A DNA stretch of 33,457 bases, taken from the NCBI RefSeq assembly GCF_035467215.1, contig NZ_DATITZ010000109.1, positions 1 through 33,457 of the forward strand. The letters are read 5' to 3'. This document shows positions 7,277 through 14,978 of the stretch, in pieces. Below the pieces are notes generated by a model. It ran no database searches. It saw nothing but the letters and a program-made list of their open reading frames with translations, and was not told the origin of the DNA. Position numbers and translations under genes: made by a program. The DNA is from Thiocapsa sp035467215. GTDB taxonomy: Bacteria; Pseudomonadota; Gammaproteobacteria; Chromatiales; Chromatiaceae. Numbering within the stretch: the stretch's first letter is position 1; each line of letters begins with the position of its first letter.

Positions 7277-8656
7277 ATGCTGCTCGAACGACCTGTCCGT
7301 GCCCTCGACGATCACCGCGATATCTACAGCGTAGCCCGCCTCGCGAGCGAGGTGCGGGCGGTGCTCGACGGGAGCTTCCCCGTGCTTTGGGTCCAAGGCG
7401 AGCTGTCGAATCTGGCCCAGCCGGCGTCCGGTCACATCTACTTCACCCTCAAAGATGCGGCGGCTCAGGTGCGATGCGCCATGTTTCGGCCCAAGCGGAT
7501 GCTCCTGAGTTTCCGCCCGACCAACGGTCAAGAGGTGCTGGTCCGCGGTCGGGCGACGCTCTTCGAGCCGCGCGGCGATTTTCAGTTGGTGATCGACTAC
7601 ATGGAGCCGGGTGGCGAGGGTGCGCTCCGACTCGAGTTCGAGCGCTTGAAGCGCAAGCTGGCGGTGGAAGGGTTATTCGAAGAGGCCGCCAAGCGGCCGA
7701 TTCCGGCTTTTCCGCGACAGGTGGGTCTGATCACCTCGCCCGGCGGGGCCGCGGTGCGTGATCTGCTCGCGGTCTTGAAGCGGCGGTTCGCGGCCTTGCC
7801 CGTGGTCATCTATCCCGCGCAGGTGCAGGGCGAGGCCGCACCGGCGTCGCTCCGCGCCGCGTTGGCGGCGGCCAACGCCCGTGCCGAGTGCGACGTGCTC
7901 ATCCTGGCCCGCGGCGGGGGTTCGCTCGAAGACCTCAACGCCTTCAACGACGAGGCCCTCGCGCGCGCGATTCGCGCCTCCGCCATCCCGGTCGTCACCG
8001 GGGTGGGGCATGAGAGCGACATCAGCATCGCCGATCTGGTCGCCGACCGGCGTGCGGCGACCCCTTCGGCGGCGGCCGAGCTGGTGGCGCCCTCGGGCGA
8101 GCATCTGCGCCATCGCTTGGTCGCATTGACCCGGCGCCTGGACGCGGCCCATGCGCGTCATCGGCTCGCCGTCCGCCAACGGCTGAACGCCGTCGTGCGT
8201 CATTTAGCTTTGCTTCACCCGGCCGCGCGTCTGCAACAGCGTGCGCAGCGTCTGGATCAGCTTGAGCAGCGCTTGGTCTCGCTCCTGTCGAATCGGCTGG
8301 CGCGGGCGCAGTCTCGATTGCGCCCCGCCGCGGCGCGCCTCTTGTTCGCCTCGCCGGGGCGACGGTTGGATGGGCTCGGCATCGCCGTCGCTGCGCTCGC
8401 CGAGCGTCTCGCCCGCGCCCGAGCGCGGCTCTCCGAGACCCGGCGCGAGCGATTGATGCGCGCCGTCGCTGGATTGGAGGCCCGCAGTCCCTTGGCGACG
8501 CTGGCCCGCGGCTATGCCATCGTCACCCGTCTTCCGGACGGCGAGATCGTGCGAGCACCCGAGCAGGCCCCGCCGGGCACGCGCATCGAGGCACGTCTCG
8601 CGAAGGGCCGATTCACTGCAATCGTCGAGCCCGAAAACGGAAACGGGAACAAGTAG
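7277..8656 (+). CDS. xseA: Exodeoxyribonuclease VII large subunit
   Basis: The 459-residue catalytic subunit of exonuclease VII degrades single-stranded DNA from both ends together with XseB. It has an N-terminal OB fold (about 15-115, with VWVQGELSN-like and GHIYFTLKD segments). The catalytic core follows with VGLITSPGGAAVRD, the LARGGGS segment and VVTGVGHE. A long arginine/alanine-rich coiled-coil follows (about 270-400). The C-terminal motif is ARGYAIVTR. I use ATG 7277; an in-frame TTG at 7262 adds five residues. xseB is not in the window. The stop TAG (8654-8656) is part of the GTAG end of an 83-bp repeat. Confidence 0.97.
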   Translation: MLLERPVRALDDHRDIYSVARLASEVRAVLDGSFPVLWVQGELSNLAQPASGHIYFTLKDAAAQVRCAMFRPKRMLLSFRPTNGQEVLVRGRATLFEPRGDFQLVIDYMEPGGEGALRLEFERLKRKLAVEGLFEEAAKRPIPAFPRQVGLITSPGGAAVRDLLAVLKRRFAALPVVIYPAQVQGEAAPASLRAALAAANARAECDVLILARGGGSLEDLNAFNDEALARAIRASAIPVVTGVGHESDISIADLVADRRAATPSAAAELVAPSGEHLRHRLVALTRRLDAAHARHRLAVRQRLNAVVRHLALLHPAARLQQRAQRLDQLEQRLVSLLSNRLARAQSRLRPAAARLLFASPGRRLDGLGIAVAALAERLARARARLSETRRERLMRAVAGLEARSPLATLARGYAIVTRLPDGEIVRAPEQAPPGTRIEARLAKGRFTAIVEPENGNGNK

Positions 8657-8735
8657 GTTGAGCAAAGCGCAGCGTGCCCAACGGCTCCCTGCGATGCTGG
8701 CGCGGGTTGGGCACGCTGCGCTTTGCCCAACCTAC
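8653..8735 (+). repeat. 83-bp GTAGGTTG element, copy 1 (REP doublet)
   Basis: The element begins GTAGGTTG and ends CAACCTAC. Each half is itself a hairpin (TTGGGCA...GCTGCGC...TGCCCAA type), so it is a doublet. A second full copy lies at 25600-25682 in the opposite orientation and a half copy at 17394-17423. Its first four bases contain the xseA stop codon TAG. Confidence 0.9.
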
Positions 8736-8744
8736 GAGCTGTAG

Positions 8745-8768
8745 ATGCGAATAAATTCGCACCTACAC
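8745..8768 (+). repeat. Palindromic repeat with GCGAATAAATTCGC core, copy 2
   Basis: Exact 24-bp copy of 5553-5576, 9 bp after the 83-bp element. Confidence 0.8.
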
Positions 8769-8834
8769 GACGACAGTTGGCTGTGCCTCGCACGGCTCGG
8801 CACAACTTCGGCTTCTCCTCCCGATCGAAAATCA

Positions 8835-8918
8835 TAAACCGCGTCAACGCCGACCTCGCCAGTCCCAGGGATCCCAAGTGCCCGCTCGATCCTCACATGT
8901 CACGCCGGACGCGGTTTA
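8835..8918 (-). repeat. TAAACCGCG element A (84 bp)
   Basis: Bounded by TAAACCGCG and CGCGGTTTA. Read on the minus strand (away from the AttH-like gene) it starts TAAACCGCGTCCGG and has ATG at element positions 21-23, like the heads of copies B, C and E. It starts 3 nt after the stop codon of the AttH-like gene. Confidence 0.85.
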
Positions 8919-8921
8919 TTC

Positions 8922-9998
8922 TCAGAGGTTGTCGGGCCGATCCGCATACCCCGTCATCTCCAAATACCCGCGTCCGATCTCCTGCTCACCCTCGTAAACC
9001 CTGACCGCGCCTTCCCAATAGACGATGCCGGTCGAGCGTCGGCCGTCGAGCTCCTGGTCGTCGATAAAAGGTTCCAGTCGGAGCGTCCGGCCGTCGATCT
9101 CCAGGGTCCACTCCACGGGATATTCGGCGCCCGTGCGGGGCGACTGCCAGCGCCGCCGAGGAAGTAGGCGCACCTGCTCGGGCGCGAGGATCTGCGCCGG
9201 CTCCGTGCCCTCGCGCAGCGTCGCGGCCGCCCAGAGTGCCGAGTCGTCGTCCCTGCGCATCCGAAACGCCATCAGCGACCCGCCGTCGTGCAGGTTGATG
9301 CCCATCCAATCCCAGCCTTGGGCCTGCGCCGGCATGATCTCGCTCGACCACTCGTGGTCGAGCCAGGCGTGCCCGCTGACCTTCAGGTCTGCCCCCTCGA
9401 TGCGGATACGCCCGCCGACGGCGAGCTGCGGGCGGCTGTAGTAGTAGCTCGCGTTGCTCGGGTTCGGCGTCTTTTGGCTGAAGCCTTCGCGGCCGTTGAG
9501 GACGGGCGGTCCCGGCGGAACCAGCGCAAGGTCCAGGTCGAAGGCGTCGGACCTGATTCGGGTTCGATACTGCGTGCCGGCCTCATCCAGCACCAGCTCC
9601 CAATCGCCGATCCAGGCGCGGGTTCGCCCGACGGCTGCACCGGCCAAGGGATCGAGCGCACGCTCGACGCGCTCGGCATGGATCAGGGCTCCGGTGGCCG
9701 GATCGGCGATCGCCGCATGGGCCAGGATGAGCTGGCGCGGTGCGAAGCGGCTCGGGTTGTCCGCGCCGATACCGGTCCCGACCCGGAAGAAGGTGACCTG
9801 GAAGCCACGCTCGGTGCCCGTCTCGTCGGTCAGCCAGCCGGTGATGTACCACCATTCGGTGCGGAACCCCGGATGCGCGCCCGTGTCCGCTGGAAAGATC
9901 AAGGGCCGACCTTCGACCACCGGCGCGAAGTCGCTTGCCGAGACGGACGTGGTCGGCCAGAAGAACACGAGGACCAGCGAAAACCACCACGCGCGCAT
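8922..9998 (-). CDS. AttH/CrtC-like lipocalin-fold protein, exported
   Basis: The 358-residue product has a signal peptide (hydrophobic core WWFSLVLVFFW, likely cleavage after SVSA near residue 21). The rest is typical of the AttH / carotenoid 1,2-hydratase-like family: FRTEWWYITGWL, GFQVTFFRVG, FAPRQLILAHAAI, SYYYSRPQL, AWLDHEWSS and GWDWMGINL. The start ATG overlaps the permease stop (TGATG), implying translational coupling. The operon order ATPase-permease-lipocalin resembles the AttEFGH-type systems, where this is the periplasmic partner; the substrate is not known. Despite the family name, the signal peptide and operon make a carotenoid hydratase role unlikely. The TAAACCGCG element follows 3 nt after its stop. 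Confidence 0.88.
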   Translation of the reverse strand: MRAWWFSLVLVFFWPTTSVSASDFAPVVEGRPLIFPADTGAHPGFRTEWWYITGWLTDETGTERGFQVTFFRVGTGIGADNPSRFAPRQLILAHAAIADPATGALIHAERVERALDPLAGAAVGRTRAWIGDWELVLDEAGTQYRTRIRSDAFDLDLALVPPGPPVLNGREGFSQKTPNPSNASYYYSRPQLAVGGRIRIEGADLKVSGHAWLDHEWSSEIMPAQAQGWDWMGINLHDGGSLMAFRMRRDDDSALWAAATLREGTEPAQILAPEQVRLLPRRRWQSPRTGAEYPVEWTLEIDGRTLRLEPFIDDQELDGRRSTGIVYWEGAVRVYEGEQEIGRGYLEMTGYADRPDNL

Positions 9999-12568
9999 CA
10001 CCAATCCTCCCGCACCGCGAGCACCGCGTCCTGTCGCATCGCCTGCCCACCGGCGAGTCGGGCGGCGAGCGCGGCGAGCAGGATCATCGTCGAGCCGAAG
10101 ATCAGCAGCAGGCCGAACGGAAGCTGCATGTCCATGCTCCAGTGAAAGCTCTGGGGATTGATGAACTGGATCAGCACCAGCGCGATTGCCCCGCCGGCGA
10201 CGAGACCGACACCGACGCCGACCGCGGCGGTCAGTGCGGCCTCCAAGGCCAGAAGCGTCCCGATCCGGCGGCGCGGCAGGCCCAGGTGGCGCAGGATCCC
10301 GAACTCCTTTTGGCGGCTGGTCGCGAGCGCGGCGAACGTAGTCCCGATGCCGAAGAGACCGATCGTCACCGCGACAGCCAGCATCAGGTAGGTCGCCAGG
10401 AAGGTGCGATCGAAGACCTGGAGGATCATGGCGCGCAGCTCCCCAGGCAGGATCATTTCGCTGACCCGATCGCCGAGTGTTGCGCGGATAGCGGTCATGA
10501 CCCCGACGGGATCCGTCCCGGGCGTCAGGGTCAGGCCCAGATCGTTGGTGCGCCGATCGCCGGTCAAGGCGCGGAAGGTTTCCAGCTCGATCACCGCCGC
10601 TCCTTGTTGGCGTGCATAGTCCCGCCAGATGCCGACGATGCGAAAGATCTGCAGCTGCTCGCCGATGGGCAGGGCGAGCGGATCCCCGATCCCGAGGCCC
10701 AGCCGATCGGCCATCGCCTCCGAGATCCAGGTCGGCGGTTCCGTGCCCGACCCGGCGGGCGGATCGAGCGTGCCTGCGACGAGCGGAAGGCCCGAGCTGT
10801 CCTGCACCGGGCGGGCGATGAGCGCGATCGCCTCGCGCACCTCGCCGATGCGCAGGCTCTCGAAGCGCACCGGGCGCACCGCCTCGACGCCCGGCAGTGC
10901 GGCCACCCGCGCCACGGCATCCGGATCCAAATAGCCGCTCGCGCCCGAGTCGGATGCGCGCAGATAGAGATCGGCGGGGAGCATCCGGGTTAGCCAGTCG
11001 TCCAGCGAGTCGCGGAAGGAGTCGACCATGATGGCCATGGAGACCGCCAAGGCGACGCTGGCGACGACCCCGACACCGGCCACGACCGCTTGACCCGGAG
11101 CGGCGGCGAGTCGCGCCCGCGCCAGTCGGGTCACGAGCGAGCCCCGCACCGGCAGAAGCCGCATCGCCCCGACCGTAGCACCGGGGATGGCGAGCACGGC
11201 ACCGATCAGGATGAGTGCGACGGCCAGATAACCCGACACCGGAACGCCGCCGACCGGCGGCAGCAGACAGAGCAGCCCGGACAGCATCAGGGCGATCAGT
11301 GCCGCACCCCAGCGCGGACGCGCCTGATAGACCTCGGCCTCGTCGCCCGCCCGCAGGCCGCGCGCGGGCACCATCCGCGCGGCCTCTCGCGCCGGCAGCC
11401 AGGCGCCGGCCACGCCCGCGAGCACGCCGAGCACGAGATAGGCCAGGGTCAGCACCGACTCGACGCGCAACTGCGGGGCGACGCCGCGAAAGAAACCCGC
11501 GCCCAGATCGCCGCCGATCAGGCGGAAGGCGATTGCGGTCAGCAGATAGGCCAGGATCACGCCGATCAGGCCGCCGACGAGCCCCAGCAGTGCGCCTTCC
11601 GCCAGCAACCCGCGCCGCAGGCTCCCGCGGTCGAGCCCGAGCGCGCGCAGGAAGGCGAATTCGCGGCGCCGGCGCACGACCGCGAGCCACTGTGTCGAGA
11701 AGACCAGGAAACCGCCGGTCAGGAGCGCGATGGCCGCGAGCATGGTCAGATTGACCCGGTAGGCGCGCGACACGCCCGTGACCTCGGAGGCGGTCTCCTC
11801 CGGGGTCAGCAGGGTGACGCCCGGCGGCAGCAGGGTGCGCAGCTGCTCCTGCGCCGGCCCGCGCTCGATCCCCGGGGCGAGACGCAGATCGATTCGGGTG
11901 AGGCGACCGATCCGATCGAAGGTCTGCTGGGCACCGGCGATGTCCATCACGGCCAGCACTTGCCCGACCCCGGCGCCTGGCACGGCGCCTGCAAACCGCA
12001 GACGCGCCTCGCCGAGCCCGACCTGAACGGCAATCGCATCCCCGGCACCGAGCCCGAGTCGCGTGCCCGCGGCAGGGCTCAGGAAGAGGGCGTCGGGCTG
12101 GAGTGCGGCCAGTCGATCGGGCCGATCCGCGTCGGACCCTTCGGCATCGTCGTCATCCGCCGCTGCCGTCTCGACGATGGGCAGCAACGAAGGCGTGACC
12201 TGAGCAACGCGAAAGAGATCGATCCCGAACACCCGCAGCGTCTCCTCGCGACCCGGCAGCCGGGCTTGAATCTCCAGGAGCGGGCTCGCCGCGGCCACCG
12301 TCGGATGCAGGGCGATCTGCGCATAGACCGCGTCGTCGAAGCCGCTGCGCGGACCGACAACCTGCAGATCGGCATCCCCGCTCAGCAGGCGCATCCCGCG
12401 ATCGAGCTCGTCGAGCGCGGCGGTATGAATGAGCTGCACTGCCAGCCCGAGCGCCACGCCGAGCGCGATGGCGAGCAGAGACAGTGCGGTCGCGAGGCGC
12501 CGCCGCCGAAGACTGGCGAGAAAGACATGCCGTAGTGCAGCACTGTTGCCGGATCCGAGGAGGCCCAT
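9998..12568 (-). CDS. FtsX/LolE-type ABC transporter permease, duplicated (856 aa)
   Basis: This is a large inner-membrane permease with two FtsX-like halves. An N-terminal helix (ATALSLLAIALGVALGLAV region) is followed by a long periplasmic domain. A three-helix block at about 280-400 includes VRRRREFAFLRALGL. A central hydrophobic pair (about 430-480) leads to a second periplasmic domain. A last three-helix block contains TSRQKEFGILRHLGLP. Both R-x-x-E-(F)-x-x-L-R-x-L-G signatures of FtsX domains are present. Family members work as mechanotransmission or lipoprotein/lipid-release machines; the substrate here is unknown. I use ATG 12568, with GGGA 7 nt upstream and 4 nt after the ATPase stop. 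ATG 12583 would add five residues but has its purine-rich site directly against the start. Confidence 0.93.
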   Translation of the reverse strand: MGLLGSGNSAALRHVFLASLRRRRLATALSLLAIALGVALGLAVQLIHTAALDELDRGMRLLSGDADLQVVGPRSGFDDAVYAQIALHPTVAAASPLLEIQARLPGREETLRVFGIDLFRVAQVTPSLLPIVETAAADDDDAEGSDADRPDRLAALQPDALFLSPAAGTRLGLGAGDAIAVQVGLGEARLRFAGAVPGAGVGQVLAVMDIAGAQQTFDRIGRLTRIDLRLAPGIERGPAQEQLRTLLPPGVTLLTPEETASEVTGVSRAYRVNLTMLAAIALLTGGFLVFSTQWLAVVRRRREFAFLRALGLDRGSLRRGLLAEGALLGLVGGLIGVILAYLLTAIAFRLIGGDLGAGFFRGVAPQLRVESVLTLAYLVLGVLAGVAGAWLPAREAARMVPARGLRAGDEAEVYQARPRWGAALIALMLSGLLCLLPPVGGVPVSGYLAVALILIGAVLAIPGATVGAMRLLPVRGSLVTRLARARLAAAPGQAVVAGVGVVASVALAVSMAIMVDSFRDSLDDWLTRMLPADLYLRASDSGASGYLDPDAVARVAALPGVEAVRPVRFESLRIGEVREAIALIARPVQDSSGLPLVAGTLDPPAGSGTEPPTWISEAMADRLGLGIGDPLALPIGEQLQIFRIVGIWRDYARQQGAAVIELETFRALTGDRRTNDLGLTLTPGTDPVGVMTAIRATLGDRVSEMILPGELRAMILQVFDRTFLATYLMLAVAVTIGLFGIGTTFAALATSRQKEFGILRHLGLPRRRIGTLLALEAALTAAVGVGVGLVAGGAIALVLIQFINPQSFHWSMDMQLPFGLLLIFGSTMILLAALAARLAGGQAMRQDAVLAVREDW

Positions 12569-12572
12569 CGTC

Positions 12573-13244
12573 TTATCCCGCATCCTCGACCAGGCCGCTC
12601 GCGGTCAGGCGCAGGATGCGGTCGGCATGGGCGGCCGCCGCGCGCGAATGCGTGACCAGGATCCCGATGGCACCGGCGTTGTGGATGCCCTCGAACAGCA
12701 ACTCGAGCACACCCTGCGCGCGTTCCGGGTCGAGGTTTCCGGTCGGCTCGTCGCAAAGCACGACCGCCGGCGCATGCACCAGTGCGCGAGCGATGGCGAC
12801 TCGTTGAAGCTCGCCGCCCGAGAGATGACGCGGCCAGTCGTCGCCGCGCCGACCCAGTCCGACCCGCTCGAGCATGGCTCGGGCGCGCCGATCGGCGACT
12901 GCTTCCTTCTCGTCGAGCAGCCACAGAGGCAGGGCAACGTTCTGCGCCAAGGTCAGGTGCGGCAGGACATGGAACGCTTGGAACACGAACCCCAGCTCGC
13001 GCCGACGCAGCCGCGAGCAGGCGTCCTCGTCGAGCGCGGTCACCTCGGTGTCGCGCAAGCGGATGCGGCCGCCGTCGACCGTCTCCAGACCCGCGATGCA
13101 GTTGAGCAGGGTCGACTTGCCCACGCCGGACTCGCCCATCACGGCGACCGATTCGCCCGGCGAGAGGTTCAAAGAGACCTGCGCGAAGAGGGGGTGATCT
13201 AGCGAGGCGTCGAAACGCTTCGAGAGGTTTTCGATAGACAGCAT
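12573..13244 (-). CDS. LolD/MacB-type ABC transporter ATP-binding protein
   Basis: The 223-residue ATPase powers the adjacent permease. It begins MLSIENLSKRF and has Walker A GESGVGKST (about 38-46), a Q-loop at FVFQAFHVLPHLT, the signature LSGGELQRVAIARAL, Walker B VVLCDEPTGNLD and switch His in VTHS. The LPHLTLAQNVALPLW segment is typical of the LolD/MacB/FtsE class that pairs with FtsX-like permeases. ATG 13244 is preferred because the conserved N-terminus starts there; an upstream ATG at 13265 would add seven residues and has no ribosome site. First gene of the three-gene operon. Confidence 0.95.
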   Translation of the reverse strand: MLSIENLSKRFDASLDHPLFAQVSLNLSPGESVAVMGESGVGKSTLLNCIAGLETVDGGRIRLRDTEVTALDEDACSRLRRRELGFVFQAFHVLPHLTLAQNVALPLWLLDEKEAVADRRARAMLERVGLGRRGDDWPRHLSGGELQRVAIARALVHAPAVVLCDEPTGNLDPERAQGVLELLFEGIHNAGAIGILVTHSRAAAAHADRILRLTASGLVEDAG

Positions 13245-13305
13245 CGGTGATCTACATCCGGTCATGAGCGGGCGCCATTCTATATCGAGGCGGAACCCGA
13301 AAACC

Positions 13306-13332
13306 CTTTGCGTCCTTCGCGCCTTTGCGGTT
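13306..13332 (+). repeat. Short widespread-type intergenic repeat (CTTTGCG units)
   Basis: A 27-bp run is built of three CTTYGCG-like units, CTTTGCGTC CTTCGCGC CTTTGCGG. Similar units are familiar from many proteobacterial intergenic regions. It lies between the divergent ATPase and amidotransferase genes. Function unknown. Confidence 0.45.
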
Positions 13333-13410
13333 CAAATTGGCCGACTTCCGCCCGTAGCCGACATCGAAGCGGGCCGCGACCGACATGACCACCGGCCAAA
13401 GAGGCGATCC

Positions 13411-14118
13411 ATGAGGGTTCAGGTCCTGCAACACGTCCCGTTCGAGGACATCGGCGCGATGGCGCCTTGGTTGGCGGCGCGCGGCGTGATCCCGGACTAC
13501 ACGCGCTTCTACGAAGACGGCTTGCTCCCGCCGGTCGCCGGCATCGATCTGGTCATCGTGATGGGCGGTCCGATGAGCGTCAACGACGAGGCGCAATTGC
13601 CCTGGCTGCGCGACGAGAAGCAGTTTTTACGCGAGGCGATCGCGCACGGGGTCCGCGTGCTGGGGGTCTGCCTGGGGGCGCAACTCATCGCCGACGCACT
13701 CGGTGCCCGCGTCTTTCCCAATGCCGCGAAGGAGATCGGCTGGTTCCCCATTCATGGGGTTTCCGAGGACGCACCCCCGGGTGAAGCCTGCTGCGGCTTT
13801 CCGGCCGAAAGCCTGGTTTTCCACTGGCACGGCGAGACCTTCGATCTACCGCCCGGCGCCGTGCGCTTGGCGCGCAGCGCGGCCTGCGAGAACCAGGCGT
13901 TCCGCATCGGCCGGCAGGTGGTCGGGCTCCAGTTCCACCTGGAAACCACGGCGGAGAGCGCCGCGGCGATCCTCGATCACTGCCGGGACGAGCTCGTGCC
14001 CGCGCCCTGGATCCAGACCGAGGCGGCGATTCGCGGGGTCGATGCGGCCGTCTACGCCGAGGCCAATCGGCTGATGGGCCGAATCCTGGACGATCTTGTC
14101 GGACCGGCGAGCCCCTGA
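13411..14118 (+). CDS. Class I glutamine amidotransferase-like protein
   Basis: The 235-residue product has the class I GATase fold as a stand-alone domain. It contains VIVMGGPMSVND, the nucleophile elbow GVCLGAQL (Cys near residue 85) and the catalytic His-x-Glu in GLQFHLE (about 174-176). This is the YP_-type 'GMP synthase-like' group found next to metabolism genes, usually annotated as a type 1 glutamine amidotransferase of unknown acceptor. Some relatives cut gamma-glutamyl bonds. The start at 13411 has GAGG six nt upstream; an upstream frame extension lacks a ribosome site. It is divergent from the ABC operon. Confidence 0.9.
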   Translation: MRVQVLQHVPFEDIGAMAPWLAARGVIPDYTRFYEDGLLPPVAGIDLVIVMGGPMSVNDEAQLPWLRDEKQFLREAIAHGVRVLGVCLGAQLIADALGARVFPNAAKEIGWFPIHGVSEDAPPGEACCGFPAESLVFHWHGETFDLPPGAVRLARSAACENQAFRIGRQVVGLQFHLETTAESAAAILDHCRDELVPAPWIQTEAAIRGVDAAVYAEANRLMGRILDDLVGPASP

Positions 14119-14203
14119 TTTTCGATTGTTCCCAAATGGCCCCGAGTCCCGGCGGCCCCTAGTGCAGCACGGCAGATGTTTCGAGACCTTTCGTTGTCGT
14201 TGT

Positions 14204-14236
14204 CGTTGTCCTAATCGACGGTCGATTACGACAACG
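14204..14236. repeat. GTTGTCG palindrome, copy 1
   Basis: CGTTGTCCTAATCGAC (14204-14219) faces GTCGATTACGACAACG (14221-14236), complementary except at one position. GTTGTC repeats extend to the left. A related palindrome is at 24502-24547. It lies between the amidotransferase and DUF3096 genes. Confidence 0.7.
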
Positions 14237-14333
14237 AAGATGATCTCCGACGGTCTCGGAATCTCTCCACCGCTACACTGGGAATTGATGCTGCGCCTCG
14301 GGCTTCAACTCAACCAGCAGAGGTGACACACCG

Positions 14334-14630
14334 ATGGAGATCCCGAGCTTCCTCGTGCAGTGGCCGTTGCAGGCCGCGCTCGCGATCGTGGCGGGCCTGA
14401 TCATCCTGATCGTTCCGCGCGTCCTCAACTACGCCGTTGCCACCTACCTGCTCGCGGTCGGGGCGCTCGGGCTCCTGCTGGTCTATCAGGGGCAGGCGGT
14501 GAAGGCGCAGCCCATCATCGCGCTGGTCGCCGGTGTGCTCATCCTGGTCAAGCCCAACATCCTCAACTATGTCATCGGGATCTATCTAATCCTCGTAGGT
14601 TTGCTCGAGGCCGGGGTCATACGTATCTAA
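14334..14630 (+). CDS. Small membrane protein, DUF3096 type
   Basis: The 98-residue hydrophobic protein has an internal duplication. IVAGLIILIVPRVLNYAVATYLL (about 17-39, described as one repeat) matches LVAGVLILVKPNILNYVIGIYLI (about 62-84). Each repeat is two membrane-spanning stretches joined at a P-x-x-L-N-Y motif, giving about four segments in the membrane. This matches the DUF3096 family, of unknown function. AGAGGTG lies about 9 nt before the ATG. Its TAA stop is the first three bases of a TAAACCGCG element. Confidence 0.88.
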   Translation: MEIPSFLVQWPLQAALAIVAGLIILIVPRVLNYAVATYLLAVGALGLLLVYQGQAVKAQPIIALVAGVLILVKPNILNYVIGIYLILVGLLEAGVIRI

Positions 14631-14712
14631 ACCGCGTCCGGAGCGGCATGCATCGTTTTTGGATTGGAGCTGCCTCCGTCGGATCCTTGAACGTCCGAGC
14701 TGACGCGGTTTA
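14628..14712 (+). repeat. TAAACCGCG element B (85 bp)
   Basis: Runs from TAAACCGCG to CGCGGTTTA, with TCCGGAGC next and ATGC at positions 21-24. Its TAA is the stop codon of the DUF3096 gene. Confidence 0.9.
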
Positions 14713-14978
14713 GGATTCTGAAAAACAAAAATTTTAAACCGCGCACGGGCCGAGGTTCGGGCGTGCACTCACCGTAGAGCTCACCCGGAACTAAGCAACT
14801 CGCTCCGGACTCGGATGAATCGCTCATCCGGTGCGGGTCGATCGCCAGGGTGCGCGCATCCCTCAGCCTTGTGCGCTGATGCGCTGCGTGCCGGCAACCC
14901 GAAGATCGTCGACGGCGGCTTGAACTCGCGGGGCGCCAATGCCAGACTCCCGGAGCTTCCAACGACGATCCTGTGGTT
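14713..14978. other. Intergenic stretch before accA
   Basis: After 22 AT-rich bases a lone TAAACCGCG end (14735-14743) looks like the tail of a second, inverted element whose other end has been lost, as in the complete facing pair at 20312-20504. An inverted GCGCATC/GATGCGC motif lies near 14860-14885. No gene and no clear promoter are visible for accA. Confidence 0.5.

Noticed and set aside
8922..9998. Carotenoid 1,2-hydratase crtC
   Set aside because: It shares the fold, but the signal peptide and the ABC operon fit AttH-type proteins better, and no carotenoid genes are nearby.
10000..11690. Upstream extension of the lipocalin frame to 922 codons
   Set aside because: The extra part is another reading frame of the permease gene; the real start is the ATG at 9998 with a signal peptide.
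11090..12535. 481-codon plus-strand open frame across the permease
   Set aside because: Antisense shadow, low-complexity Arg/Gln/Gly-rich product.
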